Below are positions 44,575-54,980 of a DNA stretch of 64,000 bases, one piece after another (position 1 is the stretch's first letter; each line of letters begins with the position of its first letter). The notes below the pieces were generated by a model. The model made no database searches, had not been told where the DNA came from, and worked only from the letters and a program-made list of their open reading frames with translations. Position numbers and translations under genes: made by a program. The DNA is from Streptomyces sp. NBC_01451 (GTDB lineage: Bacteria > Actinomycetota > Actinomycetes > Streptomycetales > Streptomycetaceae), in NCBI RefSeq assembly GCF_036227485.1, contig NZ_CP109479.1:2728001-2792000 (forward strand). The letters are read 5' to 3'.

Positions 44575-44853
44575 AGGACACCTCACGGAGCGGTTCAGGG
44601 GGCACGATTCCCCTCCAGCCTACGCGGCGCGATCCGGGGTAAAGGTAAGTCACGGCCTCAGCGTCACCTCTCTCGAACCTCCTCTCGAATCCCCCGTCGG
44701 CTCGCCATCGGCACCCCGGCCTCTTCCGCCCGGCTGCTCGATTCTGCAGACAATCCGCCTATCTCTCCGCCAAGCCGTGACTTCGGCACGTGTCGAGCGG
44801 TTATGCCGTGCGGGGGAGCTCCGTGTCGGGGCCTAGGAAGCAGGAAAAGAGCA

Positions 44854-45882
44854 ATGCGCGTAGGAAGTTTTGTGCTGGCGGCCCAGTTCCCGGGCCAGGG
44901 CCAGGGGGAGGCGCTGCACCGAGCTGTCAGGTCCGCCGAGGTCGCCGAGGAGGCGGGTCTCGACACGGTCTGGCTGGCGGAGCACCACTTCGTGCCGTAC
45001 GGCGCCTGCCCGTCCGCGACCACCCTGGCCGCTCTGCTGCTGGGCCGCACCCGGCGCATCCGGGTCGGTACGGCGGTGAGCGTGCTGCCCACCACCCACC
45101 CCGTGGCGCTCGGCGAACAGGCGGCGCTGCTGCATCTGACGTCCGGCGGGCGGTTCACGCTGGGCGTGGGGCGCGGCGGGCCGTGGGTCGACCTGGAGGT
45201 CTTCGGGACGGGGCTCGCGGCGTACGAGAAAGCGTTCCCCGAATCACTCGATCTGCTGCTGCGCTGGCTGCGCGAACCGTCCGTGTCGGCCGACGGCGAC
45301 CGGTTCAGGTTCCGCGAAGTGCCCGTCGTACCCAGCCCGTCGGAGTCTCTGACGGACACCGCGGGGCCGGAGGTCGTCGTCGCGTGCACCTCGCCGTCGA
45401 GCGTGCGGCTGGCCGCCGAGCGCGGGCTGCCGATGCTCCTCGGGATGCATGTCGGGGACGAGGAGAAGGCCGAGATGGTCGCCCTGTGGCGGCGGTACGC
45501 GCGTGCGGCGCGACGCCCGGGGGACGAGATCCGGGGTGCCGCCCATGTGTCGGCCGGCGTCTGCCAGATCGCGGACCGGCGCACGGACGCGGTCGAGACC
45601 CTGATGAAGGCGATGCCGGGCTGGCTGCGACAGGGACTGGAAGCGCATGTCACGGTGGACGGCCGCCAGCGCTCGATGCGGGACCCGGTGGCGTACACCG
45701 AACTCCTCTGCGGACTGCACCCGGTGGGCACGGCCAGGCTCTGCGCCGACCGGCTCGCGGCGACCTCCGAACGGACGGGCATCTCCCGCTTCGCCCTGCT
45801 CGTCGAGGGTTCCGGCGACCTGGCGGCCACGGAGGAGAACGTACGACGGCTGGGGACCGAGGTGCTCACCCAGCTGCGCTGA
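44854..45882 (+). CDS. Luciferase-like (LLM class) flavin-dependent monooxygenase
   Basis: A 342-residue TIM-barrel protein of the bacterial luciferase family, beginning MRVGSFVLAAQFPGQGQGEA. Family motifs are AEEAGLDTVWLAEHHFVPYG (about 30-49), RTRRIRVGTAVSVLPTTHPV (about 65-84) and GRFTLGVGRGGP (about 96-107). It would use FMNH2 or F420H2; which one cannot be told. ATG 44854 follows AGGA. It stands alone, closed by a bidirectional hairpin. Substrate unknown. Confidence 0.9.
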   Translation: MRVGSFVLAAQFPGQGQGEALHRAVRSAEVAEEAGLDTVWLAEHHFVPYGACPSATTLAALLLGRTRRIRVGTAVSVLPTTHPVALGEQAALLHLTSGGRFTLGVGRGGPWVDLEVFGTGLAAYEKAFPESLDLLLRWLREPSVSADGDRFRFREVPVVPSPSESLTDTAGPEVVVACTSPSSVRLAAERGLPMLLGMHVGDEEKAEMVALWRRYARAARRPGDEIRGAAHVSAGVCQIADRRTDAVETLMKAMPGWLRQGLEAHVTVDGRQRSMRDPVAYTELLCGLHPVGTARLCADRLAATSERTGISRFALLVEGSGDLAATEENVRRLGTEVLTQLR

Positions 45883-45920
45883 ACACCCGCCGGGGCCGAA
45901 CACCCGGCTGCCGCAGGGAG

Positions 45921-45964
45921 CTTGCCGCTCCGTACTGAACACCTCCCGCGTACGGAGCGGCAAG
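45921..45964. terminator. Bidirectional terminator between convergent genes
   Basis: CTTGCCGCTCCGTAC (45921-45935) pairs with GTACGGAGCGGCAAG (45950-45964), a 15-bp perfect stem between the monooxygenase (plus) and the SCO5389-family gene (minus). Confidence 0.8.
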
Positions 45965-45982
45965 CCGTTGCCCCCAATCGCG

Positions 45983-46375
45983 TCAGCAGTCCCGGAATTC
46001 CGGGGACTGGTTCAGCAACTGACTGCGCACCGAGGTGAAGCGGGCCAGCTTGACGTCCACCGAGGAGTCCAGCGGGAACACCGCCACCCGGTGGCAGTTC
46101 TGGAAGGCCAGCCGCACACCGAAGTGCCGCTGCAGCGCTCCGCGTATCGCGTCACTCGCCAGCGCGCGCAGCAGCTGGCCCCGTGCCTGCTCGTCCGGCG
46201 GCGGCGTCTGGTTGTCGGCGAAGTCTCCGCCGTCCACCTTCAGCTGGGCCACCAGGGAGCTGATCATCTCCCATGCGTAGGGCAGGGAGGTCCGGACGCA
46301 GTCGACGAATTCCGCTTCGTCGACCTCGCCTCGCTCGGCCTGTTCGAGTAGGGCCGGTGAGACGTCGAGCGACAT
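45983..46375 (-). CDS. SCO5389-family protein
   Basis: A 130-residue soluble protein starting MSLDVSPALLEQAERGEVDE, with EFVDCVRTSLPYAWEMISSL, RALASDAIRGALQRHFGVRL and a C-terminal VAVFPLDSSVDVKLARFTSV. This matches, from memory, the Streptomyces family named after SCO5389, which is of unknown function. ATG 46375 has GAGAGGAG upstream. Three cysteines are present (26, about 94 and the C-terminal residue). It is divergent from nucS. Confidence 0.85.
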   Translation of the reverse strand: MSLDVSPALLEQAERGEVDEAEFVDCVRTSLPYAWEMISSLVAQLKVDGGDFADNQTPPPDEQARGQLLRALASDAIRGALQRHFGVRLAFQNCHRVAVFPLDSSVDVKLARFTSVRSQLLNQSPEFRDC

Positions 46376-46674
46376 GAGTTCTCCTCTCGCACCCCCGGGT
46401 CACGGGGGTTGCCTGACAGGGAAAGGGAGCCCGCGAAACCGAGCACGCTCCGTACACACATCGCGACCTCCCGTTTACTACCGTAGGCAACGGGCCGTTA
46501 CAGCACCAGGAAAACGCGGATACAGGACCGGTCAGAAGCGTCCGCGTAGGCACACAATCAGCCAACAACGAACAGTTGCCACTGGCATGTTCCTTCGGCC
46601 CACGAAATCCCCGTCAGCGCTTCTGAGGTGGGCGAATCGCGTGGACCACCGCGCGTCGAGTAGCGTTGCCGACC

Positions 46675-47346
46675 ATGCGTCTCGTCATTGCGCGCTGTTC
46701 CGTGGACTACGCGGGCCGGCTCACCGCTCATCTCCCGTCGGCCCCCCGCCTCATCCTGGTCAAGGCTGACGGCAGCGTCTCGATCCACGCGGACGACCGC
46801 GCCTACAAGCCTCTCAACTGGATGTCTCCGCCCTGCACGTTGAAGGAGGGGGCAGGAGAAGAGGAGGGGATCTGGACCGTCATCAACAAGGCGGGCGAGA
46901 AGCTCATCATCACGATGGAGGAGATCCTCCACGATTCCTCGCACGAACTGGGCGTGGACCCCGGCCTGATCAAGGACGGCGTGGAAGCGCACCTCCAGGA
47001 ACTGCTCGCCGACCGCATCGAGACCCTCGGCGACGGCTACACCCTGATCCGCCGCGAGTACATGACGGCCATCGGCCCGGTCGACATCCTGTGCCGTGAC
47101 GCCGACGGCGCGACGGTCGCGGTCGAGATCAAGCGACGCGGTGAGATCGACGGCGTGGAGCAACTCACGCGCTACCTGGAGCTGTTGAACCGCGACCCGC
47201 ACCTCGCGCCGGTCCGCGGCATCTTCGCCGCCCAGGAGATCAAGCCCCAGGCCCGTGTCCTCGCGACGGACCGGGGCATCGGCTGCGCGATCCTGGACTA
47301 CAACGCGATGCGCGGCATCGAGGACGACAAACTCCGGCTGTTCTGA
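46675..47346 (+). CDS. nucS: Mismatch-specific endonuclease NucS/EndoMS
   Basis: A 223-residue nuclease that replaces MutS/MutL mismatch repair in actinobacteria by cutting both strands at mismatches. The N-terminal domain (about 1-95) begins [20 protein letters not shown]; the C-terminal PD-(D/E)xK nuclease domain shows [20 protein letters not shown] (Asp, Glu and Lys of the active site) and [11 protein letters not shown]. The tail ends DNKLRLF-like (EDDKLRLF), fitting the beta-clamp-binding end seen in family members. ATG 46675 is preferred over a TTG three codons upstream. Confidence 0.95.
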   Translation: MRLVIARCSVDYAGRLTAHLPSAPRLILVKADGSVSIHADDRAYKPLNWMSPPCTLKEGAGEEEGIWTVINKAGEKLIITMEEILHDSSHELGVDPGLIKDGVEAHLQELLADRIETLGDGYTLIRREYMTAIGPVDILCRDADGATVAVEIKRRGEIDGVEQLTRYLELLNRDPHLAPVRGIFAAQEIKPQARVLATDRGIGCAILDYNAMRGIEDDKLRLF

Positions 47347-47364
47347 CGTCCGTTCACAGCTGTA

Positions 47365-47410
47365 CGAGGAAGGGGGCGGGCCCGTGACAACGGGCCCGCC
47401 CCCTTCCTCG
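47365..47410. terminator. Terminator shared by nucS and the convergent ATPase gene
   Basis: A 21-bp perfect stem, CGAGGAAGGGGGCGGGCCCG plus T (47365-47385) against 47390-47410, with a 4-base loop. It begins 19 bp after the nucS stop and 6 bp from the stop of the minus-strand gene. Confidence 0.92.
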
Positions 47411-47415
47411 TGCTG

Positions 47416-50022
47416 TCAGATCACCGGTGCGCTGGTGTCGGCGGCCGGGGCACTCGCCGACTCGCTCGCCGTCTCGCTCTGGACCGGGCTGGAGGCCGAG
47501 GCAGGGGGGTCCGAGGGCGACGTGGACGCGGTCGGCTCGACCGAGTCGGACGCCGACGGAGTGGGCGTGGCCGTGTCGGACGGCTGCGTGGACGGAGAGG
47601 TCGACGTCGACGGGTTGGAGCTGGGCGACGTGGACGCGGACGTGGTCGGCTTGGGCGGCTTGGTCCCGCCGCCGGTGCTCCCCCCGCCCCCCGGCGTCCT
47701 CGTCCCCGTGGGGTCGTCCGACGGCGTCTGGCCGTCCGCGGGCGGCGGCGTCGGGTCGTCCGAGGTGCCCATCGTCCCGTCGGGTCCCGGGTCGGTCGGC
47801 CGGCTGGTGGCCGTCCCGGTGTCGCCGTTGCTGTCGCTGCCGCCGTTGTCGGCCTTGTCGGCGCCCAGGCTGTCGTCGTCGCTGCCCGCACTGGCGGACG
47901 GGTTGACGCCGACCTGGTCGGACGGCGCGTCGTTGGGGTTCGAGGTCGCCCCCAGCGTCACCACCGTGCCGAGGACCGCCGCGAGCAGGGCGCCCGCGCC
48001 GACCGCCACGAGGTTGCGCCGGGCACCGCCCACGAGCCGCTGGACGGCCGAGGCCTTGTGCGCCCCTCCGCCACCGGACCGGGACGTGATCACCGTCGCC
48101 GGGAAGTCACCGCCCCCGTAGCCGGAACCCGAACCGGAAGCCGAACCGGAACCCGCGGGCGACGCCTTGAGCGGCGGGTAGCCCGCGGCCCCGAAGACGG
48201 CCGGGACGCCGCCGGGCGGCGACGCCGACTCCTCGTACCGCGCGTCCGGCACCTCCTCGCCCGCCGGGGAACCCGTGCCGGAGCCGAGCCCAGGGGTGTC
48301 GCCGGACCGGTCGGCTACCAGGGTGAGGGCGCGGCGGCCCGCGACCGTCCCGCGCTTGTCGGCGACGGCACCGCGCAGCCCGATGGCGCCCTCCAACTCG
48401 CTACGGGCCCGGTCGAGCTGTTCGCCGCAGAGCGCGAGGATGCCCAACTCATGGTGGAAATAGGCCTGTTCCGAGACATCCCCGGCGAGCCGGGCAGCCT
48501 CGGCGCCGGAGTGCAGGACGTGTTCCCAGGCGCTCCAGTACAGGCCGGCCGCGAAGGCGGGCGCCGCCGTGCGGGCCAGCTGCACGGCCGTGCTCTCCTC
48601 GTCCTCCCCCGGCGGTGTGGTCGTGGGGACCAGCACGTCGAGGGCGGCGAGCAGGGCGTCGGCCTCGGCGCAGACCCGCTCGGGGGTCACGGAGGGGTGT
48701 CCGGCCCACCAGGCGTAGTGCTGGGCGGCGGTGAACGCCCGGTCCTGGGCGCCTTCGCCGTATCCGGCGGCCTCCAGCTGGGTCCGTACCCCGGCCGCGA
48801 GCCGGTAGTGGGAGCCGACCGGGGAGACGAGGGCGCAGCCCAGCAGCTCACCGAGGGCGGCGTCCGCGTGGGTGTCGCCGACCAGCGCGGGCAGATGCGC
48901 CTGGTGGGGCACCTCGCCGCCGAGCGCGACGGCGAACCGCAGGGTCTCCCGCGCGGACGCACTGAGCCGGGACGCGAGCAGCGGCGCGGGCGCGGCACCC
49001 TCGGCGAGCGAGGGCAGCGGTACGTCGTCCTCGTCGCCGGTGTCGAAGGGCGCGTCGACCGGTGTGTCGGCCGGGGCGTCCTCGAAGACGCCGAACTCGT
49101 CGAACGCGTCGGCGCGGGCGCGCAGTTTGTCGCGCTGCCTGAGCAGGGCGCCTGCCTGGACGAACCGCAGGGGCAGGCCCTCGGACTCGAACCAGAGGTC
49201 GCCCGCCCAGTTGGCCTCCTCCTCGGTGAGGACGCGGCCGACGGCGCGCTCCAGGAGTTCCAGGCCGCCGGCCCGGTCGAGGCCGTCGAGGAACAGTTCC
49301 TCGATCAGCGCGTCGGCGGACGGCGCGGGCACGTCGGGGGTGGCGCTGATCAGGAAGGCGCACTCGGGGGTCGCGTCGAGGAGTTCGTCGAGCGCGGCGC
49401 CGCCGAACTCCACGTCGTCGAGGACGACGACCGCGCCGGCCTCGCGGACGAGGGCGCGCAGTTCGTCCGGTTCCGGCCGGTACAGAGGTGCGCTGTAGAC
49501 GGCGTAGAAGAGGTCGTAGAGCAGATCGGTCTGGGTGCGGTGGAAGCCGGTGAGGCGGACCACGCCGTCGGGGGCGAGGTCCGCGCAGTCCGCGGCGACG
49601 GCGTCGAGGAGCGTGGTGCGGCCGGCGCCGGCCGGGCCGGTGAGGCGAACCGAACGGCCGCGGGCCAGCAGCCGCACCAGCCGTTCGCGCTCGCCGTCGC
49701 GCTCCAGCAGCGGCAGTTCGGGCTGTGCGGGCCCGGGCAGTACGGGTGGTCTGGCGGCGCGGCTGATCTCGGCGCGCTCGGCGGCCGTGAGTTTGACGGG
49801 CCTGCCGGGCCGTTCGCCGGGCGGGCAGACCTCTATCTCGCTGCCGTCGACCGGGTTGACGGTGAGCAGGTAGTCGCCCGAGACGAGCTGCGCCGTGCGG
49901 GCGAGCGCCGGTGTGTGCTGGCCGAAGTCGTTGGTGAGGGCGTCACGAGGCGGGCGCTGACGCGGCGTGCTGCCGTCGGCGTCCTGGCCGTACTCCTCGG
50001 AGCCCTGGCTGTTCGGGTCCAT
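47416..50022 (-). CDS. Large membrane-anchored P-loop ATPase with extracytoplasmic Ser/Thr/Pro tail
   Basis: An 868-residue protein. Walker A GPAGAGRTTLLDAV is at 129-142 and Walker B AVVVLDDVEFGG near 197-208, followed by AAA_16/STAND-like sensor and helical regions (for example FLISATPDVP, ATFDEFG-type linker) up to about 600. A single membrane helix (about 670-692, LVAVGAGALLAAVLGTVVTL) leads to a 175-residue tail of Ser, Thr, Pro, Asp and Gly, presumably outside the membrane. ATG 50022 is chosen; a longer frame starts at 50094. There is no fused effector domain. Architecture resembles regulatory ATPases with a wall-facing sensor, but function is unknown. It converges with nucS. Confidence 0.8.
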   Translation of the reverse strand: MDPNSQGSEEYGQDADGSTPRQRPPRDALTNDFGQHTPALARTAQLVSGDYLLTVNPVDGSEIEVCPPGERPGRPVKLTAAERAEISRAARPPVLPGPAQPELPLLERDGERERLVRLLARGRSVRLTGPAGAGRTTLLDAVAADCADLAPDGVVRLTGFHRTQTDLLYDLFYAVYSAPLYRPEPDELRALVREAGAVVVLDDVEFGGAALDELLDATPECAFLISATPDVPAPSADALIEELFLDGLDRAGGLELLERAVGRVLTEEEANWAGDLWFESEGLPLRFVQAGALLRQRDKLRARADAFDEFGVFEDAPADTPVDAPFDTGDEDDVPLPSLAEGAAPAPLLASRLSASARETLRFAVALGGEVPHQAHLPALVGDTHADAALGELLGCALVSPVGSHYRLAAGVRTQLEAAGYGEGAQDRAFTAAQHYAWWAGHPSVTPERVCAEADALLAALDVLVPTTTPPGEDEESTAVQLARTAAPAFAAGLYWSAWEHVLHSGAEAARLAGDVSEQAYFHHELGILALCGEQLDRARSELEGAIGLRGAVADKRGTVAGRRALTLVADRSGDTPGLGSGTGSPAGEEVPDARYEESASPPGGVPAVFGAAGYPPLKASPAGSGSASGSGSGYGGGDFPATVITSRSGGGGAHKASAVQRLVGGARRNLVAVGAGALLAAVLGTVVTLGATSNPNDAPSDQVGVNPSASAGSDDDSLGADKADNGGSDSNGDTGTATSRPTDPGPDGTMGTSDDPTPPPADGQTPSDDPTGTRTPGGGGSTGGGTKPPKPTTSASTSPSSNPSTSTSPSTQPSDTATPTPSASDSVEPTASTSPSDPPASASSPVQSETASESASAPAADTSAPVI

Positions 50023-50258
50023 AAGGTTCAAGCCCCCCAAAAGCGTCGTGTGCGGGTCGACAGGACCCAGGCCCCTCCCGGCCTTGCTGCACACTGCGCT
50101 GTCGCTTCTGGTCCGGGCCCGCTCGTGGGATGTCAGGCAGCGGGCGACCGAACCCTAAACCTTCGCACAGTATCTATGACAGGCCGGGGTACCGCGCCGT
50201 CCGAGACGTCACAGTCTCGTGAGGATTGCGAGTGAAGCGCGTTTTCACACTCACCGGT

Positions 50259-50582
50259 TCACACTCTGGGCAGCGACTCCACCCCGATACCGCCCTCGAT
50301 CGCCAGGATCCGGTGCAGCCGGGTGGCCACCAGCAGGCGCTGCATCTGCGGTGGTACGTCGCGCAGCACGAGCCGTCTGCCGCACCGCCCGCACCGCCGG
50401 TGGGCTCCCATGATCACGCCGAGTCCGGTGGCGTCCCAGGAGTCCAGCTCGGACAGGTCCAGCACGAGATCGCCGACGCCTGTGTCGACGGCCGTATGCA
50501 GGACCGTACGGGCGTCCGCCGCGCTGCGGACGTCGAGGCGGCCCCCGACGACCAGCTCGGCGTGGTCGCCCCTGATGTACAT
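50259..50582 (-). CDS. STAS-domain anti-sigma factor antagonist
   Basis: A 107-residue SpoIIAA/RsbV-like protein, MYIRGDHAELVVGGRLDVRS at the start. The conserved phosphorylation region is LDLSELDSWDATGLGVIMGA, where the position usually filled by the phospho-Ser is in DSWDATGLG: an Asp precedes Ala-Thr, so Thr is the only hydroxyl candidate (S or T in homologues). ATG 50582 has GGGAG upstream. Mostly cytosolic; partner kinase unknown. Confidence 0.85.
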   Translation of the reverse strand: MYIRGDHAELVVGGRLDVRSAADARTVLHTAVDTGVGDLVLDLSELDSWDATGLGVIMGAHRRCGRCGRRLVLRDVPPQMQRLLVATRLHRILAIEGGIGVESLPRV

Positions 50583-50756
50583 ATGCGCTCCCGTGAGTGC
50601 GTGTCGTGCTCCGCGTCGGTAGGTGATGCAACGTCTGACTGCCTGAGAGGCGGTCAGGTTGCCGTCTGTGAGCGAACCGATACTCAATTCACCCCACAGG
50701 GTGATACCCCAGGGGTTCGTGCGGTTTCCGTGCCTGTTGACTACCCGCGATACCGC

Positions 50757-51605
50757 TCAGTGCTTGTAGAAGCCCTGCCCGCTCTTACGGCCGATGTCAC
50801 CGGCGTCAACCATCCGGCGCATCAGCTCCGGAGGAGCGAACTTCTCGTCCTGGGACTCGGTGTAGATGTTGCTGGTGGCGTGCAGCAGGATGTCGACCCC
50901 GGTGAGGTCGGCGGTGGCCAACGGGCCCATGGCGTGCCCGAAGCCGAGCTTGCAGGCCAGGTCGATGTCCTCCGCGGTGGCGACACCGGACTCGTACAGC
51001 TTGGCCGCCTCGACGACGAGCGCCGAGATCAGCCGGGTCGTCACGAATCCGGCGACGTCCCGGTTGACGACGACACAGGTCTTGCCGACGGACTCGGCGA
51101 ACTCCCGTGCGGTCGCGAGGGTTTCGTCGCTCGTCTTGTAGCCGCGGACCAGCTCGCAGAGCTGCATCATCGGCACCGGCGAGAAGAAGTGCGTGCCGAC
51201 GACCCGGTCCGGGCGGTCGGTGACGGCGGCGATCTTGGTGATCGGGATGGCTGAGGTGTTGGAGGCGAGCACGGCGTCCTCGCGCGCGATCTTGTCGAGC
51301 GCGCGGAAGATCTCGTGCTTGACCTCCAGCTTCTCGAAGACCGCCTCGACGACGATGTCCGCGTCGCCGACCGCGTCCAGGTCGGTCGTCGCGGTGATGC
51401 GTCCGAGGGCGGCCTCGGCGTCGGCCGCGGCCAGTTTGCCCTTGCCGACGAACCGGTCGTACGAGGATTTGATGCCGTCGGTGCCACGGGTGAGCGCTTC
51501 GTCGGTGACATCGCGCAGTACGACGTCCCAGCCCGCCTGGGCGGATACCTGGGCGATGCCGGAACCCATCAGGCCGGCTCCGATGACGGCAAGCTTCCGT
51601 GCCAC
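50757..51605 (-). CDS. 3-hydroxybutyryl-CoA dehydrogenase
   Basis: A 282-residue NAD(P)-dependent enzyme converting acetoacetyl-CoA and 3-hydroxybutyryl-CoA. The Rossmann motif is GAGLMGSGIAQVSAQAGW (about 8-25); the catalytic His lies in VGTHFFSPVPMMQLCELV (about 138) with the Glu and Asn of VNRDVAGFVTTRLIS further on. It may feed butyryl-CoA and ethylmalonyl-CoA formation together with the thiolase elsewhere in the window. ATG 51605. Confidence 0.94.
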   Translation of the reverse strand: MARKLAVIGAGLMGSGIAQVSAQAGWDVVLRDVTDEALTRGTDGIKSSYDRFVGKGKLAAADAEAALGRITATTDLDAVGDADIVVEAVFEKLEVKHEIFRALDKIAREDAVLASNTSAIPITKIAAVTDRPDRVVGTHFFSPVPMMQLCELVRGYKTSDETLATAREFAESVGKTCVVVNRDVAGFVTTRLISALVVEAAKLYESGVATAEDIDLACKLGFGHAMGPLATADLTGVDILLHATSNIYTESQDEKFAPPELMRRMVDAGDIGRKSGQGFYKH

Positions 51606-51808
51606 TGTGCGACTCCCCTGACGCGCTGTTTATGCATGCCTCGTGTATTGGGCCTCTTCGGCGGACCCTAGCGGTCGTGAGGGTGCTGTGTGACCGGTAA
51701 GTAATGCGCGTCACGTCTCATCTGACGGACATCACACCGACGTGTCTCATTCCACCCCTCGTACGGCCTAGTTGAGCGGTCGTCGGAGCTGGTCACTACC
51801 CTGGCCAC

Positions 51809-52381
51809 ATGGTCAATCTGACGCGCATCTACACGAGGACCGGCGACAAGGGCACCACCGCCCTCGGCGACATGAGCCGGGTCGCCAAGACCGATCTGCG
51901 GATCTCGGCGTACGCCGACGCCAACGAGGCGAACGCGGTGATCGGGACCGCCGTCGCGCTGGGCGGGCTGGAGGCGGAGGTCGTCAAGGTGCTGACGCGG
52001 GTGCAGAACGACCTGTTCGACGTGGGCGCGGACCTGGCGACGCCGGTGGCCGAGAACCCGGAGTTCCCTCCGCTGCGGGTCGAGCAGTCCTACATCGACA
52101 AGCTGGAGGCGGACTGCGACCGGTTCCTCGAAGACCTGGAGAAGCTGCGCTCGTTCATCCTCCCCGGCGGCACCCCCGGCGCGGCTCTGCTGCACCAGGC
52201 GTGCACGGTCGTACGCCGGGCCGAGCGCTCGACCTGGGCGGCCCTGGAGGTCCACGCGGAGGTGATGAACCCGCTCACCGCGACCTACCTCAACCGGCTG
52301 TCGGACCTGCTGTTCATCCTGGCGCGGACCGCCAACAAGGCGGTCGGGGACGTCCTGTGGGTCCCGGGCGGGGAGCGCTGA
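51809..52381 (+). CDS. PduO-type cob(I)alamin adenosyltransferase
   Basis: A 190-residue enzyme that makes adenosylcobalamin, the cofactor of methylmalonyl-CoA mutase. It begins MVNLTRIYTRTGDKGTTALG, the ATP-binding segment of PduO-type enzymes, and has the helix motifs ADANEANAVIGTAVAL, VRRAERSTW (about 138-146) and NRLSDLLFILAR (about 164-175). Divergent from the hydroxybutyryl-CoA dehydrogenase across about 200 bp. A decayed LuxR fragment follows its stop codon at once. Confidence 0.93.
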   Translation: MVNLTRIYTRTGDKGTTALGDMSRVAKTDLRISAYADANEANAVIGTAVALGGLEAEVVKVLTRVQNDLFDVGADLATPVAENPEFPPLRVEQSYIDKLEADCDRFLEDLEKLRSFILPGGTPGAALLHQACTVVRRAERSTWAALEVHAEVMNPLTATYLNRLSDLLFILARTANKAVGDVLWVPGGER

Positions 52382-52582
52382 CGAAGGACCTGATCGAGGC
52401 CGGTACGGAGGTGGCGCGCGGTGCTGTCGCGTCTCGGCGAGGGACTGTCCAACACGGACGTCGCGATCCGCCTCGACATGACCGAGGCGACGGTGAAGAC
52501 GCACGTCAGCCGGTTGCCGGGCAGGCCGGGGCTGCGCAGTCGGGCGCAAGCGGCGGTGCCGACGCAGGAGTTGGGGGTTTAA
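52382..52582 (+). pseudogene. Frameshifted remnant of a LuxR-type response regulator
   Basis: From about 52421 one frame reads VLSRLGEGLSNTDVAIRLDM, then TEATVKTHVSRL and a short tail to TAA 52582, clearly the last part of a LuxR/NarL DNA-binding domain. The preceding piece (EAGTEVAR, 52397-52420) is in another frame, implying about one inserted base near 52420. Conserved parts of the C-terminal helix are altered (LPGRPGLRSRAQAAV). No start codon or receiver domain remains. It lies between the adenosyltransferase stop and the chitinase promoter. Confidence 0.75.
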
Positions 52583-52608
52583 CGGATCGGTGGAGGCTTT
52601 CCGCGAAG

Positions 52609-52650
52609 TGGTCCAGACCTATTGACCCGTGGTCCAGACCTTCCTATTCT
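52609..52650 (+). promoter_or_regulatory. Chitinase promoter with 12-bp direct repeats
   Basis: TGGTCCAGACCT occurs at 52609-52620 and again at 52630-52641. Between and after them a -35 TTGACC (52622-52627) and a -10 TATTCT (52645-52650) are 17 bp apart. This is the known layout of Streptomyces chitinase promoters, in which the repeats mediate chitin induction and glucose repression. Confidence 0.85.
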
Positions 52651-52711
52651 CGCGGCACTGTGGGTGCGAAGGCTCAGTCGCGCCCCCCTGACACCTCCAA
52701 GGAGGCGCGGC

Positions 52712-54535
<1,824 letters not shown>

Positions 54536-54551
54536 TCCCCTCGGCAGCGGC

Positions 54552-54595
54552 AGAGCAGCCGCGGACGGACCTCCAGGTCTGTCCGCGGCTGCTCT
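54552..54595 (+). terminator. Terminator of the chitinase gene
   Basis: AGAGCAGCCGCGGAC (54552-54566) pairs with GTCCGCGGCTGCTCT (54581-54595); an inner GACCT/AGGTC pair extends the fold. It begins 16 bp after the stop. Confidence 0.85.
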
Positions 54596-54738
54596 GTGCG
54601 CCGCGCACGCCCCCGGCGCACTCAGCTCCGGGACCTTCGGTCCCCTCGGAGGGCCGGATGTCAGGCGCCGTCCGGCCGTTCACCGGGAACACTTTGGACC
54701 ACGAACCACCAGGCAAAACGTCTCACTCGGGGGAACTC

Positions 54739-54972
54739 ATGACCCGCAGGACCAGGAACAGGACGCCCCGCAGGATCACGGCGACGACCACCAGAGCCGT
54801 CGGCACGCTCGCGGGAGGGGCGATAGCGGCCCTCATGGCCCTGGCCCCGGCAACCATCACCGTGACATTCGGCGCGCCGGCACCGCTCGCGGTCTCCGCC
54901 CAGCCCGGCACCGCCATCCCCTACGACGGGTCGGTGTGCCCGCGGACCACGGGGAACCGGGCGACAAGTTAG
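54739..54972 (+). CDS. Small secreted protein
   Basis: A 77-residue protein with an Arg-rich head (TRRTRNRTPRRITATTTRAV), a hydrophobic core (about 20-45, TLAGGAIAALMALAPATITV) and a short mature piece ending in SVCPRTTGNRATS. ATG 54739 has GGGGG five bases before. It could be an exported peptide or a membrane-anchored small protein; no family is recognised. Codon usage is plausible and the start is good, but the gene is not certain. Confidence 0.45.
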   Translation: MTRRTRNRTPRRITATTTRAVGTLAGGAIAALMALAPATITVTFGAPAPLAVSAQPGTAIPYDGSVCPRTTGNRATS

Positions 54973-54980
54973 TCAGGCCG

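Noticed and set aside
47410..50235. A 941-residue plus-strand open frame
   Set aside because: Antisense to the P-loop ATPase gene, which has Walker motifs and a shared terminator with nucS; the plus-strand frame is Arg/Gly-rich without domains.
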